The notes beneath the pieces are model-generated. The model did no database searches. It was not told where the DNA came from and saw only the letters and a program-made list of their open reading frames with translations. A stretch of 64,000 nucleotides of DNA from Epiperipatus broadwayi (Eukaryota > Onychophora > Udeonychophora > Euonychophora > Peripatidae), in the NCBI GenBank assembly GCA_028023455.1, contig JAQFVV010000505.1:374001-438000 (forward strand), given 5' to 3'. The first letter of the stretch is position 1; every line of letters begins with the position of its first letter. Positions 10,796 to 23,712 of the stretch are shown here, in pieces. A program made the translations under genes and the position numbers.

Positions 10796-13329
10796 CTGAA
10801 ATGTATAAAAATATAATTATATATAATATATATTTAACAATAAATAAGTACTGTATATGCTAATGATTTCTTATGATACATGTTTGTGGCTTTTTTTTAA
10901 AAGGACTCACAATAGTCTTAAACAAGAATGACTTCTTTACTTACTTGCTGCCACTAACATAGGATTTCATTGAATTGGAGATATAGATGGAAATACAAAA
11001 CTGACTTTCATAACTATTATCTGATTAACTGGCTTCAATTACAATGAGAAGTATTACTAAGTGCATTTCATGTCATGATGAGGACTAACTAATCTTGATA
11101 CTGGTTGTGAAAATCTGGGGTTGGATATAGTATCTATTGATTAAAAGCAGCAAATGAAAGAAATCATTACTTTATACTGGACATTGGGGTAAAACATTAA
11201 GATAATCTAATTCATTTTTATAGCACTTTCATTTTAATTTTTATAACACATTAAGTTATTCTTTGTTCATCTAATTGTATTGTCAAACTCAGCTAAACCA
11301 CTGGCTTGCAAATACAATTAAATAAAAAAATACTAAGAATATTATGGCACAGACACAGCAAATAATTTAAAGTAACAAAGTATTATTTACAGAAAGTTAA
11401 CATGAAGATAAAAAATCATTAGTAATTATATACAATATATATTATATACTCACTAAACATAATATAAGAAGCCCGAAGGCTTACAAAAATAATAGTATAG
11501 ATCTATACAATCTATTTGTGAGTCACTAAGTTTACTTTGGTACATTCAGTTGTAAACTTCTCTGCAAGGTTATGGTGAAGTGTGGGGTGACTGGAGCACC
11601 CATTGGATGGCAGACATGTCCACATACCTGGAGCTTCACCTAGCAAGTCAATTTCTGCTTCTCTACATGCACTTCAGGGTGTTATAGAATGTATCTTTTG
11701 ATTGGCCCTCCTCTTCCCATGTGGTGGACCATGTCTAGAGATCCCATATAATGCAATCCATATTCCATTTGTCTATTTTTCGCCATCAGTTTTCATTATC
11801 ATTGAAACTGATCAGGAACTAAACATTCTTTAGTTGCAGTGGCTTTCTTTGCTATTACTGATTACTTATCAGTATAGTTAATCTTTATTTTTTTAATTAA
11901 TCAATCTGTAATACTTATATTAATTGTGTATGCTCTCAACACACAGACACATACATTTACTTTTACATATTTTATATGTTCTTATAAATATTACTTTTAT
12001 TTACGTGTGTATATAAATACACATACATGCTTAACATATCTCCTCCAAATTCAGAGATTTAAGTGTTTTACTTTTTCCCTGTTCTCTGAACTTAAAACGT
12101 AATCACTAACTTGGGGGGGGGGTCTTTTCCTCTTTTGTTTCAAGATTTGTAGGACGTATAAGGGCCACTCACTCACCTTTGTGACGTCAAATTCTGCTAT
12201 TTCTGGTTGCATTTCAATGAATTTGACAATTAACATTCCCCCCCCCCCATAAGTTGTTTGCTACACAAATTCTATTAACTTGACTCTGATGTATTCGGGT
12301 GTCACTGCGCTAATTGTTATCGATTGACAATTGCGCACTTGCCGTGGGTTCATCTCAGAACTAACTGCTGTGATTTGAAAGACATAGATGAGCCACTCAC
12401 TTGCTTCTCTGACATCTAATTCTGCTATAGCTGGATGAATTATGATGATTTAGTCAATTTAGAAAAAAAAAAAAATTATCTTATTAATTTGTCTGTGTGT
12501 TAATTGTTCTGAACTGACAATTGTGCAATTTGCTGAGGATTCAGACCATTGAGGTTCATAATCAAGACTGTGCCAATTGCTGGATTTTTAAACTTGTTTT
12601 CTAATCACAGGTTTGAGATGACTTGCTGTGCTGACCGCTGAGGTTCGATCAAGGCTGTGCGACTGTGCCAGCATACAATAGTAACATTTATCTTAAAGCT
12701 ATGTAATAAGTTAAAATATCTAGCAGTAATGTTTATCATGAATGAAAATCTACCCCCCCCCCCATTTTGCCTATTGGTCCTCTAGAATGAAAGTATTTCC
12801 AAACCAAAGACTTCATTTGGTAACATTTATTATTCTATTCCAACTCAGGGCCTGCAACTCAATCATTTCATTCTTATAAATGCAAATTATTTATACCTTT
12901 CTTTTTACAAAGTGATACAAAGAATTATTTACAATGCTGAAGTCTGAAAGCAGCACGTAGGATTTAATCCTATCTATGCCACAATGATTTTAAGTCATTA
13001 TCTTTTTGATGATTTTACCAATGTGCTATTTAATTAATCAATACTTTTCTTGCATACCATTTGATTATAGATTTCTATATGTAGCAATTTTAACGTGTTG
13101 AAAAAATAGAATATTATGAAAAAGAAGAGAAAAAATGTTTTTACCAATAATGTACTTTTTTTTATGAAAAGGTTCTTTTATGAAAATTATCCAAAATAAA
13201 TAAATAATTCTATTAATAATTTTACATATATTATAAAAAAAAGATCTTAATTTAGTTTTAATATGAATTGCTTATCTGTGTCTTTACAATCAATAAGAAA
13301 TCTCATTAGTCATTACTGCTGCAATTTAC
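10796..13329 (-). other. GLYATL-like intron (last)
   Basis: Donor GTAAAT at 13329 and acceptor CAG before 10795 bound this 2.5-kb intron. It contains a GC-richer block at 11460-11830 that looks like an unclassified repeat, a diverged duplication at about 12165-12560, and G/C homopolymers at 12112-12121, 12238-12248 and 12753-12763. Confidence 0.7.
12165..12560. repeat. Diverged duplication of about 230 bp
   Basis: Blocks recur in the same order: GCCACTCAC...GAC(G/A)TC(A/T)AATTCTGCTAT at 12165 and 12395, and TTAATTGTT-like plus TGACAATTG(C/T)GCA at 12315 and 12515. A shorter third echo (GAGGTTC...CAAG(A/G)CTGTGC) appears at 12552 and 12641. It is an old tandem duplication inside the last intron. 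Confidence 0.5.
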
Positions 13330-13438
13330 CTAGAAATTAGCTCTTCAGGTCTGCAAACAAACTGATGGAAAAAAGTATTAAGATCATACAGACGCCTTTT
13401 ACTGCATACAGCATCTTCAAGTAAAGTTCGATCAGATA
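13330..13438 (-). CDS. GLYATL-like acyltransferase, penultimate exon
   Basis: On the minus strand the exon is bounded by an acceptor (TTAACTTTTAG) and a donor (GTAAATTGC). Read in the phase left by the upstream exon it encodes VSDRTLLEDAVCSK, RRLYDLNTFF, then HQFVCRPEELIS without stops. The 109 bases keep frame: two complete the previous codon and two start the next. The position in the protein corresponds to the helical linker between the GLYAT N-terminal region and the GNAT half. Too short to be found as an isolated open frame; support comes from phase, splice sites and family order. Confidence 0.75.
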
Positions 13439-14879
13439 CTAAAAGTTAAAAAAGCCAAAGATAATTACAAAATATTTATGTAAGATTTTAATTATTATCA
13501 TAACTATAAAAGAGAATCATATTATTTTAATGATATTATACACTTTAGAAAACTTAAGTCTATAAAAAAATAATATGTTTAGTTGCTCAGGAGTTCATGT
13601 GATGCTTAGTCATCCAAGTTGCCAGTTGAGCATATCAGTCTAGATCATTGTTTTTTACTTCACCCTGCTGAGAACCAGTTCAAAAAATTTTAGACTTATG
13701 GATTTAAATTGTAAGCTGATAGAATATTTCTGAAGATTTGACATTTGTTTTAATAAATATCACTGTCTAATTCACTAATTATATAAGTTCTTAGATGATA
13801 GATGAAAGTAGATTCATTTATCATTTCCAAGATGGATTATGTATACCAGAGTTTTCAGAGGAAATTTGCACTTACTACTATGCCAAATTTGCATATTATG
13901 CATAATAAAGAGATTTCTTTTTTCTTTAGGTTATAAACAAGAAAGAAACCATTTCACTAAGCATACAAACAAATGTATGCAAATTTGTACTACAAATACA
14001 AATAAAGGAAAAATCAATATTACTAGTACTACTATGTTCTTTTACCAATCCCTCCCCTTATTTAGAGTCAGGACATAGCTCATTGTCTTTTTCTTTTTGT
14101 ATAGAAAAAACTAATGATAAATGTCTTATTTTTTCACAAACTTGGCAACATTCTTTTATAAATTTACAGTTTTTCTTCAAATGGTCTTTTTTGCTACATC
14201 AATACTATATCAAGGCATTGGCTGTACTTCTGTGACTGAACTTTCAACTTCTGCTTTATTTACAGTCATAGAGGCTTTCTTTGCTTTAATACTATTTTGG
14301 AATTCAGAAGCATTTTCTAGCACTGCTTCACAAGCTAAACATTTTCCGTCATGTGTTTATATATAAGATCAGTTTCACTCATCATGAGTTGTTTGATGTA
14401 GTATAAAACATTCCAAATAATAATTGGTCGAGCAACATGTTATCCAGCTTGGCATTAAAGTTGCATTCTTTAGCTAATGTTCATGCTCTCATGTTGTAAT
14501 TTTCATGGTGCCTGGATTCTGTTTATAAATCTGAAATGTTGACCAGTTTCGATGTCATAGATTTAAAATACATAGTTGACTTCTTTTTTAAATTCCTAAT
14601 AAGGTATTTCTTTGGGAACTTTTGTTTTACAGAGTCAGTTGGCTATGTAGTACCACTTTCCCAGACATCCACGTTAACTTTGTTACTTTTATTTTGATGT
14701 CCACAATATTCCTTGATGAGCATATAACTTTCTACATGTTCCACAGATATATTTGCCAATCCTCTGTGTTGTTAATATTAAATTCGCTAATGGAGCAATT
14801 TTGCAGTGCCATTATTCTTCTATTGTAAATTGGCTGCAGCATTTTCTTAATGTACATGAATTGCTTGGGACTTCTTGAG

Positions 14880-14975
14880 AAGTTTGAACTTCAGAACTTC
14901 AAGTGTCAAATTCGAACTCAGAACTCCCATTCCCAAGTTGGATGCTCTATCAGTGCATCAGATGTGTAGAGGTTA
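14880..14975 (-). mobile_element. tRNA-derived SINE head
   Basis: The minus strand contains a box-A-like stretch (TGCACTGATAGAGCATC, then CAACTTGGG) followed by a box-B-like GAGTTCGAATTTGA at tRNA-like spacing. A functional tRNA cloverleaf cannot be drawn. The pattern is that of a tRNA-derived SINE, with an RNA polymerase III internal promoter at its 5' end. Confidence 0.5.
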
Positions 14976-14999
14976 AAAGGCTAATGGCTTTATTGTTTA

Positions 15000-15115
15000 G
15001 GAATTCATAGGAAGTTTAAGCGCCAGACTTGTAAGAGCAAGAATCAGATCTTGGGATACCCCGGTCCCAAGTCAGATGCTCTTCTGCTGCACAAATTTAT
15101 GAACTGTAAAAATAA
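15000..15115 (-). mobile_element. Second tRNA-derived SINE copy
   Basis: On the minus strand the head contains AGAGCATCTGACTTGGGACC, matching the box-A-side sequence of the adjacent copy at 14880 (GAGCATCCAACTTGGG). A GATTCTTGCTCTTACAAG block and a diverged body follow. It probably belongs to the same family and orientation as its neighbour. Confidence 0.5.
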
Positions 15116-16085
15116 ACTAATCTGCTTTATCTAGACAACCTTCTTTTCACTTTTGTCCCAGTTTTCTTAAAATGTTGACTACTCCAATCTGTTGTACACT
15201 CAAGGTTATTATTGACAATATCAGCCGAGTACACATCGGTAAAAATTAATATAATTAAACTCAACACGAAATTTAAACTTAAATAACAAGATCTAGTGTC
15301 TGAACCTACCCTGGCACCTCTCTGAGGAGTGCCAAAGCACGAAAACATGGTCAGAGTTTTTTTTTTGGGGGGGGGGAGGAATTCCTGACAGAGATATTTT
15401 AAGTGCTGGCTCTGGTTAAGCATTTATCACAAAGCTTGTTGAGGAATTGGCAATCCTCATTGTTTATAACTTACAAGCTTAAGAGATAGGGTCATGTGAT
15501 CTATGACTTATTTTGACTATTAAATAACAAGAGTTTATTAAATTGAGATAAAAACAAATAGGTATTAATAGAAGGAATTTAATACACCGACTAATCTTCT
15601 TAGCAATAAATAAATCAATTTTTATATACAGACTTAGTCTTCTTAAGGTGAGACTTAAGCAATTTCATACCCATACTTAATATACATTGTCAGTACTGGT
15701 GAATTCTTCCTTTTCTGTTTCTCTATTCACACACAGAACATACCGATTTCTACAACTTGATATCACTTGTATATTCTGCATAAATTAGCATACATTAGTT
15801 TAATGAGAATTTAAATGCATACTTTGCATATGTAAATTTTCCAGAGCGTTTACATTTTGGGGAAAATTTATTCATTTCTTCTCTTATAATAATTATAACA
15901 AATATATGAACTTTATTTACAAAACCAATAAAATATACACCTATGCACACTCACATGGTCAGACAGTATAATTGATATGTAATAAATTAAAAGCAATAGT
16001 AATACTGTAATTTTGGTGAAAACATTGAAAATATTAAATAGAAAGATATTTAATATTTTTCCATTTTCCCCCAAATATACAATAT

Positions 16086-19042
16086 TCATCATCATCATCA
16101 TCATTATCAACCATTATCAATCCACTGCAGGATGAAGGTCTCTCCAAGTTTAATCCATCTCCGATCTTTAGCTTCTCTTCTCCACATCACCCCTGCACAC
16201 TTTCTTATTTCATCAATCCATCTCACATGTGGTCTCTTTCTGGGTCTTTTACAATCTCTTGGAATCCAGTTTAAAATTTCAATTGTCCATCTATTATCAT
16301 CTCTTCTAACAATATTTACAGCCCAACTCCACTTCAATCTTTTAATTTTTTCAATGAGGTCAGTAATACCTGTTTGTTCTCTTACCCATACATTGCGTTT
16401 AGAATCTCTTCTTGTTACTCCCAACATACATCTCTCCATACTTCTTTGAGTGGTCTGAAGTCTCTTAATTGCTCTTCTATTAAGTGTCCAAGTCTCAGAT
16501 CCATAAGTAAGAACTGGTAAAACACATTTGTTAAAAACCTTCCTTTTCAAACACATAGGCATATTTCCTTTTAGTATCAAGTTATTTCTACCAAAAGCAC
16601 TCCAACCAAGTTTAATTCTATGATTAATTTCCTCCATTATGTTTCCATCTGTATTAATAATCTGACCAAGGTATTTGTAACTGTTAACTTCTTCTAATTC
16701 ATCATAATCAATCTTTATTTTCATATTTTGAGCAAATTGATTAAACATTACTTTAGTCTTTTTAACATTTATCTTTAGTCCTACTTTCCTACTTTCATCT
16801 GATAATTCCTGCAACATTTCCTGCAGATCTGAAGCATTATTTGCAAAAACAACTACATCAACTGCGAAATCTAAATGACTTAAATAATCACCATTTACTT
16901 TCACTCCTTTAGTTTTCCATTTTAATCCACAAAATACTTCATGCAGCACTGCTGTAAAAAGTTTTGGAGATATGGAGTCACCTTGTCTTACACCTTTCTC
17001 AATGTTGACTTTCCCAATGTCATTATGTAATCTAATTGTTGCTGTTGCATTTTTATAAATATTCTTTAAAATATGACAATATCCTGGATCTATACCTTGA
17101 TGATCTAATGCTTTAATCACTGAAGAAATGTTTATAGAATCAAATGCCTTTTCATAATCTACAAATCCTAAGCATAATGGCAACTCATATTCATTTGTCC
17201 TTTCTATAACTTCTCTCAATACCTGGATATGATCTACTGTACTAAAACCACTTTTAAATCTGGCTTGTTCTCTTGGTTGGTGGAAATCCAATGTTCTCTG
17301 TAGACGAGTAGTAATTATCTTGGTAAAAATTTTATATAAAACTGATAAAAGGCTGATAGGTCTGTAATTTCTAATATCTTCTTTATCACCTTTTTTAAAT
17401 ATTAATATTATTACTGCATTCTTCCAATCATCCGGTACATCTTTATCATTTAGACATTTGGTATATAACTTTGCTAAAAAATTTTCTATTTCTTCACCTG
17501 CTTCTTTTAATATATCAATTATAATTCCATCGTTACCTGGAGCCTTTCCTTTCTTCATACATTTAATTGCATGTCTCACTTCTTCATTTAAAATTCTGGG
17601 CAATTTGGAAGATGTAATAGATATAGGAGGTACTTGTTCTTTATTACGATATAATTCTTGATAAAAATCTTCTACCAATTTCATGATGTCATCTCTCCTT
17701 TTAGTAATAATTCCATCTTTTTTTCTTATTGCAGATATAAATTTTCTACCAATACCAAAATGTTGTCTTACATTCTTAAAACTTTTATCTTCTTCTACAG
17801 CTTTCCTTGCTAGTTCACAGTTATACTTTCTTATATCATTTTCAACTCTTTTCCGCACCATTTTACAAAATTCGAGATATTCAATTCTTTTTAATGTATC
17901 ATTTTTGTATATCTTCATATTCCTTCTTTTCTTCATAAATTCTCTAGTTTCAGTCGAAATTTTATCGGTCAATTGCTGTTTCTTTCTACCAGCTATCTTT
18001 GTTGCAGTTTTCAAAAGTGTATCAGTTATTTTCATATTAATTTCATTCAAATCTGAATCATGTTCAAAATCTACTAATACTTGAAACCGATTTATAAGTT
18101 CTAATTTAAATTCATTAGAATGTTTCTGAAGATTAGGAATATCAACTGTAAATATTGTTTTTCTTAATAATTTTTGTCTCTCTAGTTTTACATTAACACG
18201 TATCTTACACCTTACTAATCGATGATCACTTCCTGTGTTAAATTTATTAACAACATTACAATCTTGAAATATGTATTTCCTGTTAGTCAAAATATAATCC
18301 AATTCTGCTGTACCTTCATTTGGATGCTTCCATGTCCATTTCCTTTTAACATTTTTCTCAAAAAAAGAATTCATAATATAAAGTTTTTCTTTTTCTGCAA
18401 ACTCCACAAATCTATGTCCTCTCTCATTTTTATTACCATAACCAAAATTATCCACAGCACTTTCATCTTTCATTTTTTTTACCAATTCTAGCATTAAAGT
18501 CTCCCATAACAATTTTAAAATGGTGTTTACTCTGATCAAAAGCCTTTTGTACATCCATATAAAAATCTTCTACTACTTCATCACTATGAGAACTTGTTGG
18601 GGCATAAACCTGAATTATCTGCATTTGGTATCTGCTATTAAGTTGTATAACTAATCTTGCCACTCTGTCCGATACACCATCAATCTCCACAATATTGTTC
18701 TTCCACTTTTTATTTATAATGAATCCTACTCCACTTGTATTTCCAATATTTGTGCCTTTATAATAGAGTATATGTCCACTTTTTAAATCAATTGTCTCTT
18801 CACCTTTTTTTCTAACTTCACAAAGTCCAATAATGTCCCATTTAATATAAGAGAGTTCTTCTTCTAATTCTTGCAATCTACCTTCACTTGAAAGTGATCT
18901 GCAGTCGTAAGTACCTAAATAAAAAGTCGTCATCAAATGGCAGCCTGGGTCCACAATCAGGGGATTCTTAGCACCCTCCGCCTTCGGCCACCAACCGCTG
19001 CCTTGGTTGGTGACTTTACAGCCTCCTGGGAATAAGGGCCAT
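16086..19042 (-). mobile_element. RTE-clade LINE, nearly full length (copy 1)
   Basis: A 2.96-kb non-LTR retrotransposon ending at its 3' side in GATGAT repeats (16086-16105). It is colinear over its length with the copy at 28116-31069, and similarity at the 5' side stops at the same CCCTTATTCCCAGGAGG start. It encodes an apurinic-type endonuclease followed by reverse transcriptase, the order of the RTE clade (BovB/'craniofacial development protein 2-like' proteins). One frameshift near 18475 and a mutated catalytic box make it inactive. Confidence 0.9.
16107..18554 (-). pseudogene. RTE copy 1, endonuclease end plus reverse transcriptase
   Basis: An 815-codon frame with the end of the endonuclease (TAELDYILTNRKYI, then NTGSDHRLVRC), a linker, and a reverse transcriptase: NAVIILIFKKGDKEDIRNYR, then PISLLSVLYKIFTKII, FVDYEKAFDSI (first catalytic Asp), GVRQGDSISPKLF, and a C-terminal domain ending in ETFILQWIDNG. 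The catalytic FADD box reads FAVD here (near 16860), which removes one of the two metal-binding aspartates. Copy 2 keeps FADD. With the upstream frameshift this copy should be inactive, though the frame is otherwise long and intact. Confidence 0.85.
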
Positions 19043-19062
19043 GCTTTATTTTTGTCTGTCAT
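18463..19062 (-). pseudogene. RTE copy 1, endonuclease part
   Basis: The frame begins just upstream of the element. From about residue 50 it shows the AP-endonuclease fold motifs: TYDCRSLSSEGRLQELEEEL, then WDIIGLCEVRKKGEE (catalytic Glu), IIQVYAPTSS, and MGDFNARIG. The endonuclease nicks target DNA for target-primed reverse transcription. The frame breaks at a T/A homopolymer near 18475 (KKNER instead of the RRMKDE read in copy 2) and overlaps the reverse-transcriptase frame. The first dozen or so residues and the start codon lie outside the part shared with copy 2, so the true start is uncertain. Confidence 0.8.
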
Positions 19063-19882
19063 AATTGTATATATGTATTGGGAAAATATTTATCATTTAC
19101 ACAAACATTCATTCTGCCTTATCAGGCACTGAGAAGACCATGGTGTTTTTTGATCTTAAACTCAGAGATAAAAAGCCAATAAACTCACTCACTGCTGTCA
19201 AGGCAACCTTCTCACCTTTTTAATAGTAAGAATGGAAATCCATTCTTACTAATGGTCCATTGAATATATATGGACACTTAAAGATTGCAACTTGACTACA
19301 GAGTCTGAAATATTGATACAATGAAGTTTAAATAAACCTCTTTAAAAATATATTTAATAATAACAGTAAATCAATTCAGGCAATATGATAAACCAAAATT
19401 AACTCTCTATTTTAGCATCAACTATTATAAGCTTCAATAATCAGTGATTACCATGTCAGACTTTAAAATGTAATAAAATGGCAGATAATCAGCGATTATT
19501 CAACTTTATAGTAAATGACACTAGAGGGAAACGCTGCTAACGGAAAAGAAATTTATTTACCATGTTAGTCTCACTATTGATTTGTATGAGTAATTTTATT
19601 CTTGCTATAAGACGACATTTTAAATTAAAGCTACTTTTTTATTTTTAAATATGATATGGATATTTAATAAACCATAGTAGAAATAACGGCCTTTGCTTGC
19701 CTCCACCTTAAACATAATTTATTTTAGCATATTATTTAGACCTACGTCATAAACTACTATATAGAATAAAAATATCTATTAAATGTATATTGAATGCCAA
19801 TTTAAAAATGATAAAAAACAAATTTTAATATTAATTTAATGAAATCAATAAAAAGAAATTACAGTTAGATAAATCAACTTAC

Positions 19883-20000
19883 CAAAAAACATTATCTTTT
19901 CTTGTAATGGTAAGATATTAGATGTTTTAAGAAATGAACTAAGTTTATTTTCATCTTTGGTAAATATAGTAACAAAGGTATCTGTAAAAATGCTGTAACC
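19883..20000 (-). CDS. GLYATL-like acyltransferase, internal exon
   Basis: On the minus strand an acceptor (TTTGATTTATTAG) precedes GGTTACAGC and a donor (GTAAGTTGA) follows. The exon encodes GYSIFTDTFVTIFTKDENK, then LSSFLKTSNIL and PLQEKIMFF, corresponding to the region after the conserved DxWPDF block in GLYAT enzymes (the yxiyskD...fL segment). It is 118 bases, starts in phase 0 and leaves one base for the next codon, matching the exon at 13330-13438. Confidence 0.75.
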
Positions 20001-20039
20001 CTAATAAATCAAATAAAGTTTAATTAATTGATTTATACA

Positions 20040-21080
<1,041 letters not shown>

Positions 21081-21435
21081 CACAATTATATAATTTATTA
21101 TAAAGATTTAGAAATTACAATTAACATTTTTGTAGTTTAAACATACAGTTGAATATCTTAAAATCAAATATGTTGATAAATTTTTAAAACACATTTTTGA
21201 CTAATCATAAAAAATATTAAATTTTGAAAATATAATGTAATCCTAATAAGGAAAATATACTGTAATACTAATAAGGTTTAATTTATTTGTGTATCTGCAT
21301 ATATTTTGTTACAGTACAATTAAAGGAGATAAGATAACATAGGAATATTTCACAGTGTATAAACTATACATGATTTCTATTAATGATAATATTGGAAACT
21401 TATCCTCATGGGGAACAAACAAGAAAGACATTAGA

Positions 21436-21438
<3 letters not shown>

Positions 21439-21489
<51 letters not shown>
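21439..21489. repeat. (TA)n microsatellite
   Basis: About 50 bases of pure TA abut the 5' side of the Penelope-like relic and are translated as Tyr-Ile repeats in its frame. Confidence 0.95.
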
Positions 21490-21492
<3 letters not shown>

Positions 21493-21690
21493 TACAAGCA
21501 TACTATTACAGGCCACACTATTGATTTTGATGAAGCTAAGGTTGTCTTCTTTGAGAGAAATGAAATCAAAAGAAGAATTAAAGAGTCTTTATTATTAAAA
21601 ATTTATTATTCTGAAGCAATTAACTTATTTAAGAGTTCTTTTAATATTAAGGGTGGATGGGAAGTGAATGGATTTGTGGGTGGTTTTTAA
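21490..21690 (+). pseudogene. Penelope-like element, GIY-YIG endonuclease C-terminus
   Basis: The frame after the TA run reads HYKHTITGHTIDFDEAKVV, then FFERNEIKRRIKESLLLK, SEAINLFKSSFN and IKGGWEVNGF before a stop at 21688. The order H...TGH.IDFD.A.V...E....KRRIKES......IN is that of the C-terminal GIY-YIG endonuclease domain of Penelope-like retroelements, including the invariant Glu of KES. The rest of the endonuclease and the reverse transcriptase are missing, replaced upstream by the (TA)n run and unrelated sequence. Downstream (21731) lies a hammerhead-like motif, where such elements are known to carry one. Confidence 0.65.
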
Positions 21691-21730
21691 TAGTATATAT
21701 ATTGGGTAGTTTTTTTGTAGTTCTTTACAC

Positions 21731-21761
21731 TTGAGAAGTCTGCTTGTAGCAGTGAAACCTT
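21731..21761 (+). ncRNA. Decayed hammerhead-like motif of the Penelope-like element
   Basis: About 40 bases after the stop codon, a CTTGAGAAG core variant is followed by a stem CTGC/GCAG with loop TTGTA and then GAAACC. Layout and position agree with the module in other families here, but the core has an inserted T. It is a relic. Confidence 0.3.
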
Positions 21762-21899
21762 AGGTTGTGTTTTAATATTATTTTTATGCTGGTCTGGTTT
21801 AATTTTAGATTTGGGTAGTTTTGATTTGATATATATATATATATATATTGTGGATTTAAGCTGTGTGTTTTTTTTTTTAGGTTTGGAGGGGGGGAAGGG

Positions 21900-23470
21900 A
21901 AGGGAATAAAGTCCATATATCCAGAATGAATGTTCATTTATCTTGAACTGGTTGGTGTGATTAGGAGGCTTTCTTCAGTGCTGACATCAATGTCGAGGAA
22001 AAAACTCTCATCATGTATAGAAAAACTCTGAGATGGATGAAATATGGCGTGATGGTTAGTGATAAAGTTTAGTATATGCTCCTTCTCAAGGGGCAGACAC
22101 TAACAATGTTAGTTTATAGATTAGATTGTTCTTTAAAAAGTGATCAGGTGACCATGAAAATATCTGGGAAGCTATGTTGCAAGCTCATGTTTTTAACTAT
22201 AGAATTTTTTTGATAAATGTGGATGGATAACTCCTGATGTTACAGCCAAACATGAAGGTCAAATGGATACACTAAAAAACAAACAAGATGAAGGTGGCCA
22301 CACATATTATGGGGATGTGTGATCTTTGAAAAGGCTGAATTATAAGTTGTATAAAGGTGGGGTTGCCAATATGTGCTCAACATGATTTGTCATGTGGAAC
22401 TGAGTGCTTGGAAGTCATTGAAGAGGCATTGTTGGGTTTCTTTGGCTATGCAGCATAGTCCACAGAATACATTGACTTAGCAAAGGTGTTGACAGCATAG
22501 AAAAACTAGATGTTGGAAAAGCATGAAAGTTGAGATGAATCAGGAAGTGAAAAATCTTTGGCTCCAGGAACCATTTTCTAAATTAATAAAGTAGTTGTTG
22601 TTTATTAATACTGAGCATGGGGTGGGTGATCCTTGTCAAGGTGTGGGTAAAGTAGGTTATAGGTAGGCTTTCCAGTAGATGTACTTAAAATTGTGGAAGA
22701 AGTTGATCTGCTTGACTATGATCAAATAATATCTGAAATATATAGTTAAAAGAGGGGGGGGCATTATTACTGGGTCACTTTCAGCAAGCACTTTAGACAT
22801 TGAAATTTCCTGGCAATTCTGGTTATTAGATTGTTTTTCTGCATGGGTAACACCAAAATGCTGTGCAGGCCTAGATTATTAGGAATAGGTAACAATTGAG
22901 CTGCTCGAGAGAGATTGATATCATCTTCATGTTCAGAGCAATTTATTGCAAATAGAATTCATGATGGAAATAAATTCCTTTGTGAATTTGTGTATTAGAT
23001 AGTAGTATGTAATTTTGATAATAATAAGAGTATTGAATAGGTGAATTATTGAATAGAAGGAGAGGTATGTCTTAGAAAGTGGATTGGTGATTTTCAAATC
23101 TTAGAGCCTGGTTTGTATTGCCTGTCTTATACTAAGTGAGTCTTTGTGGAATGTGAAGCCTAAGAATAAAATGGATTTTCCTTGGAACATTTAAGTGCAT
23201 GGTTTTTTGGTGAATAGAAACCATGCAGAGGTATTATTGAGATAGAATTGAAGCTTGTAGGCAGCCATGTAATCATTGAGAATTTTTCAATATGGGTAAT
23301 TGTTTCCAAGAGAGCAGGAAAACAGTAACATTGTCCATGTATTCTATGCAGGGGATGTATTTCTGCATTCATGGTATGTATTCCAGTGATTGGACTCTGT
23401 ATTTGTTGTAAAAGCAGGCTTAGGTAAAGCATAAAAAGTAGCGAGTTGAGGGGTGACACCTGTGAGATGG
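21900..23470 (-). mobile_element. Decayed LINE, reverse transcriptase part onward
   Basis: Read on the minus strand from about 23459, VSPLNSLLFMLYLSLLLQ resembles the (G)xxLSPLLFxxYxS segment before the catalytic box of LINE reverse transcriptases. In another frame near 23330-23345 YMDNVTVFLLSW stands where YADDxTxFxxSW is expected. Many stops and frameshifts follow down to about 21900, and the C-terminus near 21940-21990 reads DIDVSTEESLLI. The 5' truncation point is near 23470-23500. Clade not determined. Confidence 0.55.
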
Positions 23471-23679
23471 ACTGAGTGGGGATAATTACATTACAACATG
23501 TGATATTAATGAGTTACATATTTAATAAGTTTAAGTCTGATTTTAGATTTTTAGACTAATCATTAATTAATTAAAATATATTAGTACTAATGTTAAAATA
23601 ATATCAATTCAAAATCATCTATGCACACAACACAGTGCAATACAAAATTTTCATTTATTTAATCTTCCAAAACTAACAA

Positions 23680-23712
23680 TTTTGACGAGATAATAATCTT
23701 CTTCAGAACTTT
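23680..23712 (-). ncRNA. Decayed hammerhead-like relic
   Basis: The minus strand reads AGTTCTGAAGAAGAT, then TATT, ATC, TCGTCAAAATT. CTGAAGA plus a GAT/ATC stem is recognisable and GAAA is degraded to CAAAA. It is probably the remains of another Penelope-like 3' region. Confidence 0.2.

Larger units (their letters stand above)
13439..19882 (-). other. GLYATL-like intron carrying RTE copy 1
   Basis: This 6.4-kb intron contains two tRNA-derived SINEs (14880-15115), an open frame at 15127-15423 (minus) without recognised domain, a nearly full RTE LINE (16086-19042) in the same orientation as the gene, and otherwise AT-rich DNA. Short open frames near 13839-14828 have no recognised domains. Confidence 0.7.

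Noticed and set aside
15127-15423. 98-codon minus-strand frame
   Set aside because: Contains a homopolymer-derived PPPKKK stretch and no family resemblance; may be part of an unclassified repeat but not supportable as a gene.
17458-18491. Plus-strand open frames over the RTE element
   Set aside because: Antisense shadows of the minus-strand reverse transcriptase and endonuclease frames.
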